Position numbers and translations under genes: made by a program
Notes under the pieces: model-generated
What the model saw: only the letters and a program-made list of their open reading frames with translations
The model's database searches: none
What the model was told of the DNA's origin: nothing
Origin: Xestospongia muta
Lineage: Eukaryota > Porifera > Demospongiae > Haplosclerida > Petrosiidae
DNA: 64,000 bases
Assembly (NCBI GenBank): GCA_963693285.1
Contig: OY848920.1
Location: 9,286,182-9,350,181, forward strand
Reading direction: 5' to 3'
Shown here: positions 36,250 through 47,301 of the stretch, in pieces
How the letters are laid out: every line of letters begins with the position of its first letter
Position numbering within the stretch: position 1 is the stretch's first letter

Positions 36250-36960
36250 AACACAACAAATATATGATTAGTACATGAGATACAGTCTTCAAACCTAGTT
36301 CACAATGACTGTTGTCATGGAAATGAGTCATTAATTTCTCTCAGATCTGTTCACATATAGAGAGGATCTCCTCATGTCCAGTACACTTCCATTAGTGAGG
36401 TGAGTCAAATAAGAACCAACAGCCAATGGTAACACTTCTCCTGGTTCTAGAATAAGACTGTCTTCTTTAAAGTTTCCAAGTTCAAATTGAGATAATGTTC
36501 TAAGAGAGTACGAAACATTAACTTACTATACTATATCAAAGTAAGTTATGCCTTAGTGGTTGACTGTATCACAACCACTGTTACATTGGGACCACACCCA
36601 CTTTAGATAGCTACAAAGTCAATGTAATTCTAAACAATGGAGTATGTCACCTGAGAGGGAGAGGCAGATAAGGAGAAGGAGTACGACAAATGGTCATAAG
36701 CCTACTTTCCTGACAAATTTTCACAGTACTGTAGTAGATGCTAATTTGACCATCCATTGGACTTCTATTTGTCCTATTGGTGACACAAATTGAACTTGAT
36801 TCTTTTCTTCAAATTGTAGCCACACCCCATCACTATGGCAACAAGTGCATTGACAACAGCTGGATCTTTTACAGATTTGTCAATGATAGAGGACAAAAAT
36901 CTACACAAATAAATTATAAATTGAAAATGACTCAATCAGTCATAACTTATCCACTAAATC
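35760..36960 (-). pseudogene. Deleted copy of Rod/KNTC1-like and adjacent gene exons
   Basis: The left part (to about 36335) matches 43930-44400, including the exon 36047-36150 (HSIGMPVHSLACALLLPEEQ). The right part matches 46380-46960 (ELGNFKEDSLILEPGEVLPL; VVNALVAIVMG is lost to substitutions and indels). The roughly 2 kb between is missing, joining unrelated exons. The acceptor of the last exon, CTTAG in the longer copy, is gone near 35930. Decayed duplicate. Confidence 0.65.
36173..36247. repeat. (GA)n microsatellite
   Basis: About 75 bases of GA. It is a CU tract in the minus-strand transcript, upstream of the acceptor for the exon 36047-36150. The paralogous site at 44369-44398 is shorter and interrupted. 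Confidence 0.9.
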
Positions 36961-36964
36961 TTTA

Positions 36965-37085
36965 TCCATTCATTCTTTAATGGATTCATTCATCTATCCG
37001 TCCATTCTTTTATTCATTCATCCATTCATTTTTCAATGGATCCATTGATCCATTCATTCATCCATTCATTCATTCATTCAACTGA
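36965..37085. repeat. TCCA/TTCA tetranucleotide repeats
   Basis: Degenerate (TCCATTCA)n. Similar tracts followed by the same GAATATAGAACCA occur at about 41830-41935 and 47010-47116, each just before a change in duplicated content. Confidence 0.75.
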
Positions 37086-37164
37086 ATATAGAACCAATAT
37101 AGACTGGAGTGATAATTATTTTAATTTATAATGAAATCATAGTCATGACATCAATGAGTTATTG

Positions 37165-37965
37165 TGGCAGTTTCTAGTAGTAGTCAATCTGAAGATGGTC
37201 AAGCTGAAAGCCTAGAACCAAACCCTCCAAAAAAGCTTCATACTACTTCTAATGAGTCAAAGGTTTTTCTCTTCAAAAGATGTCATAACTTCTTTCAGCA
37301 TCTTCGATCCTATGATAATACCAAACATTACCTCATCTGAATTACTTTCATATGGGGAGGATTCAATTAAAACTCTTATTGATCACTATACAAAAGACCT
37401 TCCTGCAGAAATAGTACAAGGAGTTGAGTTCATCAAAGAAGCTATTATATCTCAAGATGTTTGTGCAGAATGGAAAATATATCGTCAATTGATTAGTAAA
37501 CAACCAAAGAACAATCTAAAGTCACAACTAAAAGAGTTAGCCACCAATGAAACATTGATAACATTGTTATCCAATCTGCACAGGCTAGCCACTATCTGCT
37601 TGTCTATTTCTGTTGGTACAGCATCGGTTGAAAGATATTTCTCACAAATGAAATTAATGAAGAGTTGACTACGAAATTGCCCAGGAGAAATTAGCTTATC
37701 AAACTTGATGACAATTGCAATGGAATCACCTGAACAACTATCTGATAATGACCTCGAAAAAATTGTCAGTGTATGGAACAGAAAGAATAGAAGAATTATT
37801 GTTTAATTTTGACATTAATGTGGACAGGAATGATTAAGCATTATGCATTCTGTGTACACTATAATAAATATAATTAAATTCTGAAAGTTCAAGGGGGGGG
37901 GGGGGGAGCAACTGGCTTTCAATGAGGGCAAATGCCCCCTGCCCCCCCTAAATGAAACTCTGCAG
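37165..37965 (+). mobile_element. hAT transposon remnant
   Basis: The frame from 37252 encodes the C-terminal part of a hAT transposase: HRLATICLSISVGTASVERY, FSQMKLMKS, a TGA stop, then LRNCPGEISLSNLMTIAMES to TAA at 37804-37806. The SVERxFSxMKxxKxxLRN signature is the hAT dimerisation region. Upstream residues (SQSEDGQAESLEPNPPKKLH) may be from the same protein. A run of G (37891-37905) and GCCCCC segments follow. The right edge abuts the VGLL duplicate exactly at its donor GTAAG. Confidence 0.75.
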
Positions 37966-38504
37966 TAAGTTTTAGTGTGTTATAAATTCATCATTATTAC
38001 AAATCTATTGAATTAATCCATTATATATAATTCATTAATGTTAATTGATTTATTTTTAGTTAAATCTTCACTAGCTATACATTCCTCAATGGTACACATA
38101 GTAACATAATGTAGCATTATTATTCTTTTAGATAGACCTCTTACTCATTTTAATGAACCTGTCCCTATTAATCAAACCAGTAAGTTTTAATCTAATACAT
38201 CATTAATATAGGGCTGCTATCTAATTATCTAGATCATTCTTTGGTACCTCCAAATAGAACAGAGTATCCTCATGATCCCATAAATATAACACAATATACA
38301 TCATTATATCAACCACACTATTATACATTACCTGGTCCTTCTATTTATAATAGTACAGATACATCAACTTATCTCTTACCTGCTACTTCCCTTCATTATG
38401 ATGATATTAATGGTCATTTAGTTCAATCTACTCAATCATTAACATTAACAACACCATCCTTTGAAGTAACAAATCAAGATTTGCATCATATTTTGAGACT
38501 ATAG
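37966..38504 (+). pseudogene. Duplicate of the last two VGLL exons
   Basis: Aligns with 17036-17575 at very high identity: exon 38132-38179 and exon 38233-38504, which ends ILRL instead of ILRH. The TDU exon and the second exon are absent, and the duplicate starts at the intron donor next to the hAT remnant. It therefore cannot encode a VGLL protein unless spliced to an unknown 5' exon. Confidence 0.8.
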
Positions 38505-38597
38505 TGCTGCTATTAATAGTAACTATAATTCTATTAATAGTAACATACTGTATGACATATTCCATATTTTGTGTACCAGTATTGTTAGTATTTTGTC

Positions 38598-38825
38598 ATG
38601 GAACTATTTAAAAGTTATGTTACTGTGAGTATAGGTATTGATATACTGAAATCCAGTCCTCTCCTGAGTTGTATTAATGATGACTCTGAGATCAATATAT
38701 TAAAATTGATAACATCAACCATATTTGCAGTAAAATCTTACTTAACTAATACTACAAATAGTATAAGGCTGACTAACCTTAGACTAAATATTAAAGAACA
38801 GTATTTTATAATAAGTCACACCTAA
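38598..38825 (+). CDS. 75-codon ORF after VGLL duplicate (hypothetical)
   Basis: MELFKSYVTVSIGIDILKSS... with TAA at 38823. The paralogous stretch after the intact VGLL gene (17687 onward) is broken by a frameshift and stops. Only one copy is open, so this could be chance. No family recognised. Confidence 0.12.
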   Translation: MELFKSYVTVSIGIDILKSSPLLSCINDDSEINILKLITSTIFAVKSYLTNTTNSIRLTNLRLNIKEQYFIISHT

Positions 38826-38919
38826 AAGGTAACCAGACATCACTGAGTGTGTCAGCTTTCAATTCGTAGATTTATAATTTTGTAAATTTCATAAAGTGTT
38901 AAGTAGCTCCACCCTAAAT

Positions 38920-39021
38920 ATCAGAGACACCTCCTCCTCGACGTATATACACCAGCTCAGTAAAGAGGAGGATCTATATAGTTCGTTAGACTATATCTTA
39001 CCAGCTCTCATAATAGTAACT
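38920..39021 (+). promoter_or_regulatory. Conserved 5' flank of MATK-type death-domain genes
   Basis: Shared, with differences, by the flanks of B (5563-5631), H (here) and I (47195-47301): AT(A)CAGAGA, CCTCCTC, GTATATACACC (H), then GTTCGTTAGA...CTCTCATAATAGTAACT immediately before ATG. The conserved CATAATAGTAACTATGGCT fixes the start codon. A promoter is plausible from position only. Confidence 0.35.
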
Positions 39022-41472
39022 ATGGCTACAAAGGACCTGCCTCAAACTCAACATTTAGGTAACATACAAGATCTGATATAACTTTTAGTCATTTAATTTT
39101 TAACATCTTACTTCTCTCTATTTAGATATTTCAGATCTTCTGAAGAAGACTCCCACTGAACATGAACTACTTAATCTATTAGCTGATATTAGTAACTTGT
39201 AGTATGAGATTGGGTTAAGTCTCAAAGTTCCTCACAGTATTTTGGATGGTTTAAAACGTAGCCAAGAAAGCGATGCTATCAAACTCTCCGAAGTCATTCA
39301 TAGCTGGTTAACTACTACTGAGTCACATTTTGTTACCTGGGAAACAGTAATTGATGCCATCAAGGGTCCTATTGTGAATCATGTCATAAAGGCTAATGAA
39401 ATACATCAACATTTAACTAAAGGTAATTGATATAACATTTATTATTATTAGTTGATATAGTATTTATTGCTGCAGTCATTGGTTATGTGTTTGTTCCTTA
39501 GTGAAGGAAGATACTCTCCAAAGTTTTATTGGAGAAATGTCACAGTGTCTAATCAATCCTGTAAAAGTGTCCCAGCTCTTATTTGGTGAGAGATGTATCA
39601 GTGAACAAACACTTGATAAGATAGAGTCATTGCAAGGCTCCCCAGATGAGAAGAAGACAACTCTGTTATCTGCTATACATTCAGCAGTATCTTCAAATCA
39701 AAAGAAATTGAAAATGTTAGCTACAGTGCTGTCTAAGTTTGAAGAGACAAAAATCCTATCTGAGAAAATTATCAATGAATATGGTAAGAGGACGATTAAA
39801 TAATTTATAATTAATACTTATTGTTAATAGGTCAAACATTTCCAGATGAACAGATAACATTAAGTACTGTTCAAGAGGTAGCAATGACAAGTCATAGTAG
39901 TTGTGAAGATCGTGCCAGTGACATTTTACGTTGTCATTATGGCACTCTCTCTCAATCTCTCTAATATCCTGTTAGAGTAGCACAGTATCTCTATGGAGAG
40001 GGAGTCATTACAAAAAATAGACTAGCAGTTATAAAATGTACTGTCAAGTCTGGAAAAGCATTATTCATCCTATTACAAGCTGTACGTCATGCAGTACATA
40101 CAAACTATCATAATCTGGAGGTCTTTGCTAGTGTACTGTTAAAACAAACTAGTAATGTACCATGTGCTAATGCTATCATAAAGGATTGTCGTGAGTACTG
40201 ACATAGACTTTACTATTGTTAGAAGTCTATTTTAATAGGTAAAGCATTTCCTGACTATGACATACAAGTAGAATATACTGGAAGTAGTGAGGGGAGTCAA
40301 ACATTAGGTAAGTACTGGGAGAGATTTAAGCTCCATTTAAATTATTTTTAATGTATAGGCTTAAAACCTATTCCAATTCCTCGAAAGTTAGACTCTGCAT
40401 TTGGGTCAATCCGAAAAAAATTTGGAATAGCCTTTAGCAAAATCCGAGAAGCAATTAATAAAAGTCCTCCACCTCTGGATGAATTGAAACAATTTCTTAA
40501 AGATGGTTACTCTTACCTCAAATCTCAAATAGCTCTTTCTACTTCCATTGATGATGTTCTAGATGTTGTTAATGATCACTGTACACTGATCAATATCAGT
40601 TGTTTGGAGAGTATTGTTGAGCGATTTAATATCAAAGAAGCACAGACACATATACAGGCATATAAAGATATTGTTCAGTCATTTTGCAAGGAAACAAAAG
40701 CTTTTCTTTGCCTGAATGAAATCTTCAAAGAAAACAAAAGTCGTTCTCTTCTCAAATGTGAGACAGCTGACTTTGTCTTAAACTGGGATCCTAAAGGTTA
40801 CACATTAGAAGATATTAATGTTCTTCTTGCTGAATTGGTTGACGATAATGTACAAATTCGTGTTATTAAAGAGGGCAAGTCTATCATTGTCACCTGTTTT
40901 TTTCCACTCAGTCTAACCATGTCAATTATTGCCAGAGCTCAGGAGGCACTTGAAGAATTGAAGAAGAAAGGATTACTTCAACTTACAGTTGGATATTGTA
41001 CCATTTATGATCATAGAAGAGACAAGGTAAGAGATGAGTAGTATTAGACAACAGTTACTACATGTGTTGTTTATTGATATATAGGAGGTTAGAGCTATTG
41101 TAGAAGAGAACACAAAGGAGTTGAGAAGTCAACTGGAACCACAACAAACCAACAGTAAAAAGATGACTATGCAAATGTCACATCTTGAAAAGCAAAATGA
41201 AGGTATTTGTCCATGTAGTCAATAACCACTGTTAAACTGTCTATTATCCTATTGTGTGTGTGGGTGTACATAATTAAAATTCCTTCTTAACTATATTCAT
41301 GAGATTATGAATTTGATTTGTAGTTCTAATTTACTAAATATAGTACAACTGTTTATAACTCAATATTTTTACATAGAAATGAGACAAATGAAAGAAAAGG
41401 AAGTTGAAGATTTAACATCACAACTAAGAGATAGAGAGAAGCAAAATGAGATGTTAAAAAAGAACATGAAAG
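39022..41472 (+). pseudogene. Gene H: DD/CARD-like/coiled-coil paralogue, two nonsense codons, no LRR
   Basis: Exons 39022-39058, 39126-39422, 39502-39783, 39831-40190, 40239-40307, 40359-41026, 41085-41202 and 41377-41472 match genes B and I with intact splice sites and phases. A Trp codon of the death domain is TAG (39200-39202), and a codon in the second CARD-like exon is TAA (39962-39964, SQSL*YP). All exons after 41472, including the LRR exon, are missing; the intron runs into unrelated sequence near 41780. Both stops lie in otherwise clean frames, so inactivation is recent. Translation from the alpha/beta module on (FFPLSLTMSIIARAQ) would still be open. Confidence 0.8.
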
Positions 41473-42050
41473 GTAATTGATATTAATAAAATAATAGATT
41501 AGATTAATAATTTAGTGTGGGGTTAAACTAGAAAGAAAAGGTCTACCTCTATCAGACTATCCAGAGCTGAAGGTTTTGTTACAGTAGTATGGAGGCCTAG
41601 TGAGACAGTCCATGTAAACTTCAGATCTGGTCCAATAGGACAGTCCAAATCTCAGACCACATACTTTAATGTTTAATATTTAGGGTTTAGGGACCAGTGT
41701 AGGGATCAGTATTAAAATATCCTAATCTTGAACTGTCCCACTATAAAGAGAACCAGGTGAATGTTACTCTGAGAAAATAACAGCTGATTCTTTGTATGAT
41801 TTCTTAGCATTGTATTTTTGTTTTGTGATGTGTGTAATTGTCCATCCATTTATCTATCAATACATCCATACATCCATTCATTCATCTATCAATGTATCCA
41901 TCCATTCATTCATTCGTCTGAATATAGAACCAAATATAGACTGGAGTGATAATTATTTAATTTATAATAAAAATCATAGTCATGATATTATCAATGGGTT
42001 ATTGTGGTATGTTTTTAATGTCAAATTTTATTGCTAATTTTTTTAATTGA
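41473..42050. other. Truncated intron and microsatellite after gene H
   Basis: To about 41750 it equals the intron of gene F at 23954-24235. Then a TCCA-type repeat (41838-41925) leads into a short copy of the sequence at 37080-37165 (CTGAATATAGAACC...GACTGGAGTGATAATTATT). This looks like a recombination joint that removed the rest of gene H. Confidence 0.6.
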
Positions 42051-42599
42051 ATTAAAAGTTTATTGTTGGTGATGTCCATAATGGTATGCATCTCTCCATT
42101 AATTGGTAATTAAGGCAAACGATTATTTCTGAAAATTGAAAAGTAATTAAAGCTGGATGGATATGAGTCACGCGTTTAGTGACTGAGTGCTGGTAGGAGG
42201 AGTCTGAGTCGTGCATTCTGATTGGTCAATTATAAGTTCCCGCCATTATGGTATCAATTAACATTCCAGCACACGCAGGATTGCGTGTCAGAGTCTGTAA
42301 GAGAGCGTGATCCCTTAAAGTTCATCTTTGTAGACTATAAAAAGATAGGGTTGTCAGCAATGTTCAGTGCACTGCACCTCCGTGGGATCGTCATCGTTGG
42401 ATCATCTCTCTCGTCGTTGGATCATCTCTCATCGTTGGATTTCACTCGTTTTTTTGTCACCTTTTTTTGTCATCCTTTTCTTTATTTTTGTAACTTTTCT
42501 TTTTTAAATTTCTTCATTTATTTCTTTATTGATTGTCTAATTCCTTTTTTTCGTTTCTACAGGTCTTACTTTTCAAACTGATGTGCTTTGATGTTTTCC

Positions 42600-42715
42600 T
42601 ACCTCAGTGATGCTCTCTGACTGTTCTACCTCAGTGATGTTCTCTGACTGTTCTACCTCAGTGATGTTCTCTGACTGTTCTACCTCAGTGATGTTCTCTG
42701 ACTGTTCTAGCTCTG
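42600..42715. repeat. 27-bp tandem repeat, about four copies
   Basis: Unit TCAGTGATGTTCTCTGACTG plus TTCTACC, nearly perfect, then decaying variants (GATGTTCT) to about 42780. Confidence 0.85.
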
Positions 42716-42933
42716 ATGTTCTTTGATGTTCTCCTTCCTGATATGACTCTGACTGTTCCAGCTCCTGCTTGATGTTCTCTGGATGTAAAAGATGAGTTTG
42801 CTCTCCTGGTCATTGGACTCTTTCCTGTCTTCCTTCCAGCCTTCTTTCCTCTTCTTTTATTTTATTTTTATTTTTATTTTGGGCTATCCAGCCTATACAC
42901 CATACACACACTCATACAATCTCTACAAATCAT

Positions 42934-43006
42934 CTCTCCCCTGCCGCCTGGCGGCCTAAAAAAAAATTTTTTTTAATATCCTAGGCCGCCAGGTGGCGGG
43001 GGAGAG
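42934..43006. repeat. Inverted repeat / hairpin with A9-T8 loop
   Basis: Arms 42934-42957 (CTCTCCCCTGCCGCCTGGCG...) and 42983-43006 pair over 24 bases with about two mismatches. The loop holds a run of A followed by a run of T. A GC-rich stem in very AT-rich DNA is striking. Confidence 0.75.
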
Positions 43007-44034
43007 CTCTGATCCTGTAGGGTGCGTGTGTGTGTGCTGTGTGTGTAGGTTGGTGGTCCTTTTTCATTTCCTCTGTCTCTCTTCACTCTCCATCCATCCA
43101 TTCTTTGTCACTACAAGTTCATTTACTCTTTTTTGTTTCCCTGTAGGAGCAGTGCTGTTGAAAAAGGTGAGCTATCTCTCCATCCATCCAATTCTTTACT
43201 TCATTGATGCAGTTTTAACAGATTTTTTCTCTCTCTTTTTTTATGTTCTCTATGATCTGGACTGGCTCTGTCATCAAGTGGATTGGAGGACTCTTCATCT
43301 TTGAACTTTTGTTTATACTTTTTGTTTTTTTGTTTTGTTTGTTTTTGTATTTCTTGTTTTTTTGTTATTTCTTATTTGTTAACTTAAAACTTATTTCCTG
43401 TTAAATTCTTATTGTTTTTGTATTTTTGTTATTTCTTGTTTTTGTTTTATTATTTCTTACTCAATTAATTTTTTTTAAAAATTAATCTATTCTAAATAAT
43501 ATCTTTTAAAATCTATTCTTTAATTCGTTCTTTCAAAACGAATTCTTAACATTACCTTAAAACTTTTAAATTCATTCTTTTAAAGTTAATATTTGTTCTT
43601 AATATTAAATTCGTTTATTTAAATTTATTCTTTTTTAATCTATTTGGAAATCTATTCAAAATTTATTCTTTAATTCATCCTTTTAAAACAAATTCTTAAC
43701 ATTACAGTCAATCTTGTTAATTAGTCTAGTTACTGATACCAGCTTACAAGATTAGATTTTGTGAACTGACTCAATTAGTTTCTGAGCTGTCATTAATTGT
43801 TTTAACAGACATTTCTATAACTATAATATCTAATAACTATCCATCAAGTTCAAGATGCATAGAATTAGAATCACTCAAACTTAGGCAGTGGTGACATTAC
43901 TCTAGCAGCTGGTTCAGTACTAATGATACTACAACATTAACTGAGTGGACTAAAAATACAGAACCTTTACATCATCAATATTAACATAGTGAGTATAATA
44001 GTCAGCATACAATATTAGGAGTTCATTATTACAC

Positions 44035-44368
44035 ATCCTGAAACAATATCACTTGTAGTAATTGGACAGATGTTACAGAACCAGTAAGTCCTTGTAGCTC
44101 TATTAACATTGAAGTAATCTCACTCTCACTTAGAGGGCCAATTACATCCTAAGACAATAAAAATATTAATAATAATATTTATTCAGACTGCTATACTCAG
44201 CTAACAAAAACATTGTATTAGGGCCACATTTATTTAACCTTGATATAATTTTGTAGTTGTTCTTCAGGTAATAGCAGAGCACATGCTAAAGAGTGGACTG
44301 GCATACCAATACTGTGAAATGCTTTACCTAATCCCACTATATCTAGATCATGAATAAAAGGACAACTT

Positions 44369-44399
<31 letters not shown>

Positions 44400-45740
44400 T
44401 CAAATTTAAACTCAGACTAGATCAGTCTGTCTTACATTTGTACTAGTTTCAATGACTTTGAGCATTCGTTGATTTGAAAAGTGTAGGTAGTATCGAAACT
44501 GAAGAGAAATCAAACAAAATGGATGGATGGATGGATGGATAGATGGATGGATAGAGAGATAGATAGATGGACAAATGGATAGATGGATATCAGTCCATCC
44601 ATCCATTCATTCGTATCATTAAATGACAAAACTGATCAAACAAAATCAATATTAAATCAATACCTTCTTTCAATGGAGTGATCAAAGTTTTATACCAAAC
44701 AAGAACAATATTCTGAATCTACAACAAATACAAGAAATACTCAATATTGTCTCAATAATTTATCTTACCTTCCATATCAAAGGCAACTGTACTAATGACT
44801 TTAATAGATATCTCAAGTAGGGAATCTATTGAGAAGAATACCAACTACAGATTAAGTTCTCACATACCATGTTCATGTTGATAAGTTGCTCAAGGAGTTT
44901 GCTCCAAAGAGTAGTATCGTGTATATCATATTGTAGACATAGTTCACATATTAGTCTCATTGCCTAAGAAGAAGAACTTTCCAAATAAACAAACTATTGT
45001 CAACTGTTTAATTATTGTACTAATTACAGGGGTCATTGAGTTCTTACTCGTGGTTCATGTGAGTGATTTTTCCAAAGAGTCCTGACGAGTCCTTCCTTGT
45101 TACATGATTGAAAAGCACCAACTGTTGTTTTAATATGGAGTCCTTCCAGTTCAGAGACAAAGAGAATAACTTGTACATACTCCCTATAGCGAGGGACATG
45201 AAACTTGAAAATGGCAGTGCTAATAAATACAGATCTATCAATACATTAGTGTTAATAGAGTCAATACAAGTAGACATTACTTGATGTTAGTAACTGATGT
45301 CTCACTGACTCTTTCAATCAACTCAATAGAAGCAATAGAAAACAAAACTTGAATTGCTCGTATACAAGACTGTGTACCTCCTAATACTTTGGAACTCTGA
45401 ATAGATAGTAAGATTAATTAATGGACAGATGAATGGATAGATGGATATCTAGATGAATCAATAGACGGATGGATTGATGAATGGATGGACAAGTCATACT
45501 TTGGCCCAGTTAAGATGTCATTCTCATCCACTTCATTAGGCAGTGTCATTAAGTATGTTAAACGACGTAGACATATTTGTTCTTCCTCTTCTTCTTTATC
45601 ATCTTCAGTAGTTTGTGGAGTAGTTGGATCCTCCATCAATGACAGCTAAACAAGGAGACCATATAAAGAGAATGTATATATACCAATACTTCTGTGACAT
45701 ATATATCTTTGTTTGTGGAACTAGTAACTTGCAACCATTG
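44035..45740 (-). CDS. Rod/KNTC1-like protein, C-terminal region (partial)
   Basis: Minus-strand exons: 45684-45740, 45500-45645, 45281-45396, 45048-45234, 44868-44963, 44769-44825, 44663-44718, 44436-44498, 44239-44342, 44035-44148 (stop within GTG TAA). Key segments: QICLRRLTYLMTLPNEVDEN; RYREYVQVILFVSELEGLHI; NKEGLVRTLWKNHSHEP; MRLICELCLQYDIHDTTLW; SKLLEQLINMNM; HSIGMPVHSLACALLLPEEQ. From memory these resemble the C-terminal part of KNTC1/Rod (LWxxLLxxLLxxNM and FALACLMLMP-like strings), the large subunit of the RZZ kinetochore-checkpoint complex. An alpha-solenoid of another family is possible. The N-terminal WD propeller is absent; nothing upstream to 46130 is clearly coding. A deleted duplicate lies at 35760-36960. 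Confidence 0.45.
44521..44610. repeat. (GGAT)n / (TCCA)n microsatellite
   Basis: GGATGGATGGATGGATGGAT with degenerate continuation, ending in TCCATCCATCCATTCATTC (inverted orientation), so the tract can fold back. It lies in a Rod-like intron. Confidence 0.85.
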
Positions 45741-45859
45741 CTGTAGAGTCAGAAAATAAAATACATCATGTTAATATATTAGTTACACATAATCTGTTAT
45801 TCACTGTTTCTAATTTTTCCGTTTAAAGTGATTGTAATAATCATGAATTCATGCCAGAT

Positions 45860-46040
45860 GAAATCATAAAACCTAAATGGAGTCCTTTGAACCCATGATG
45901 GCACCTATAATGAAACCATTGAACATACGACAGCACCCATAATGAAACCATTGAACCCATGACAGCAGTACCATAATGGACCAATGATGGAACCAATGTA
46001 AAAGTCATAAAACTCAGGGAACCATTGGAACCTATCATGA
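45860..46040. repeat. Degenerate minisatellite (ACCATTGAACCCATGA)
   Basis: Repeated CATAATGAAACCATTGAAC / CCATGA(C/T)(A/G)GCA variants, period about 40. The 92-codon minus-strand ORF here (45841-46119) is a by-product. Confidence 0.55.
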
Positions 46041-46418
46041 AATCCATCATGATTCTAATAGATATCAATTCATCATTCCAATTATTATAGGACAAAGGAT
46101 ATAAAATTGATACTAACATAGTAATATTTGTTTCCTTTAAGACTTTAAGTTTGAAAGTTCTATGTCACTTACTTGATAGATAAACAAATGATTATGAAAG
46201 AGATTATAATGGACAGACAGACAAATGGATGGTTAGATCTATCTGTAATATTCACATAAAAGATTAAGGTCATTTTTTTTCATTTTCAAATATTTTATAC
46301 AAGACTTGAATTGTTTCTTATCAGCTGGTCCTCCACGAAATGCTTGAGTGAATGAGATATAGAATACAATTGAAATTGTCACTAATATCTAACTAGACTC
46401 AGTCCTATAATTCCATAC

Positions 46419-46956
46419 AGAATAACAGTAGCCAACAGCCAATGGTAACACTTCTCCTGGTTCTAGAATAAGACCATCTTCTTGAAAGTTTCCAAGTTCA
46501 AATTGAGATAATGTTCTAAGTGAATACAAAATATTAACTTAGTATAGTATATGAAAGTAACTTAGTAAGCTGTTCATGTGACACTAAGTTAGAGGTAGCT
46601 GTATAAAAAAGCTATGCCTTACTGGTTGACTGTATCACAACCACTGTTACATTGAGACCACACCCACTTTAGGTAGCTACAAAGTCGATCTAATTCTAAC
46701 AATGGAGTATGTCATCTGAGAGGGAGATTAGGAGGAGGAGTACGACAAATGATCATAAACCTACCTTCCTGATAAATTTCCACAATAGTAAGATGCTAAT
46801 TTGACCATCCATTGGACTTCTACTTGCCTATTGATAATTGGTGACACAAGTTGATCCTTTTCTTCAAATTGTAGCCACACCCCCATCACTATGGCAACAA
46901 GTGCATTGACAACAGCTGGATCTTTTACAGATTTGTCAATGATAGAGGACAAAAAT
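46419..46956 (-). CDS. Exons of an unrecognised conserved gene (partial)
   Basis: Two minus-strand exons with GT-AG borders: 46765-46956 (FLSSIIDKSVKDPAVVNALV; VWLQFEEKDQLVSPIINRQV; VQWMVKLASYYCGNLSG) and 46419-46515 (LSQFELGNFQEDGLILEPGE; VLPLAVG). The first looks like alpha-solenoid helices. Family not identified. They may be upstream exons of the Rod-like gene or a separate gene truncated by duplication. Decayed copies at about 36400-36500 and 36670-36890 keep the same order and spacing. Confidence 0.4.
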
Positions 46957-47009
46957 CTACACAAATAAATTATAAATTGAGGATGACTCAATCAGTCATA
47001 ACTAACCCA

Positions 47010-47116
47010 CTAAATCTTCATCCATTCATTCTTCAATGGATCCATTCATTCATTCATTTATCTATCAATGCAGCCATCCATCCATTCTTTTATTCATTCA
47101 TCCATTGATTCATTCG
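47010..47116. repeat. TCCA-type microsatellite upstream of gene I
   Basis: (TCCATTCA)n-like, ending in GAATATAGAACCA as at two other duplication edges. Confidence 0.7.
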
Positions 47117-47301
47117 ACCGAATATAGAACCAGCATTCTGAATCAGTATTCAATTTGGAAGTTCATAACTTGTAAATATTCATAAAGTGCTAAACAGCCA
47201 CACCCTAAATATCAGAGAGACACTTCCTCTTCGCTGATGCGCAGCAAATAATTCGTTCTAGTTTATTAGACTATATCTTATTTGCTCTCATAATAGTAAC
47301 T

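Larger units (their letters stand above)
42051..43900. other. Single-copy pyrimidine-rich region, origin unknown
   Basis: Unlike most of the window it has no paralogue here. It shows a CCAAT-like GATTGGTCAAT (about 42219), ACTATAAAAAG (about 42335), TCGTTGGATCATCTCTC repeats (42393-42440), a 27-bp tandem repeat (about 42600-42715), a strong hairpin (42934-43006) and T-rich sequence to 43520. From 43500 to 43710 there are repeated AATTCTTAACATTAC motifs. ORFs at 42222-42581 and 42993-43304 are low complexity and unsupported. Possibly a noncoding mobile element or transcript. Confidence 0.35.

Noticed and set aside
36026..36331. Minus-strand ORF with a long Leu-Ser repeat
   Set aside because: The LS run is a translation of the (GA)n microsatellite inside an intron; only 36047-36150 is exon-like.
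42222..43304. 119- and 103-codon plus-strand ORFs
   Set aside because: Low-complexity Phe/Ser/Leu sequence from T-rich DNA, without paralogue or motif.
45841..46119. 92-codon minus-strand ORF
   Set aside because: It lies on a degenerate minisatellite and repeats the same short peptide pattern.
44035..46956. Neurobeachin/BEACH-family identity for the minus-strand gene
   Set aside because: No BEACH, PH or ConA-like motif; the strings fit Rod/KNTC1 C-terminal sequence better from memory.
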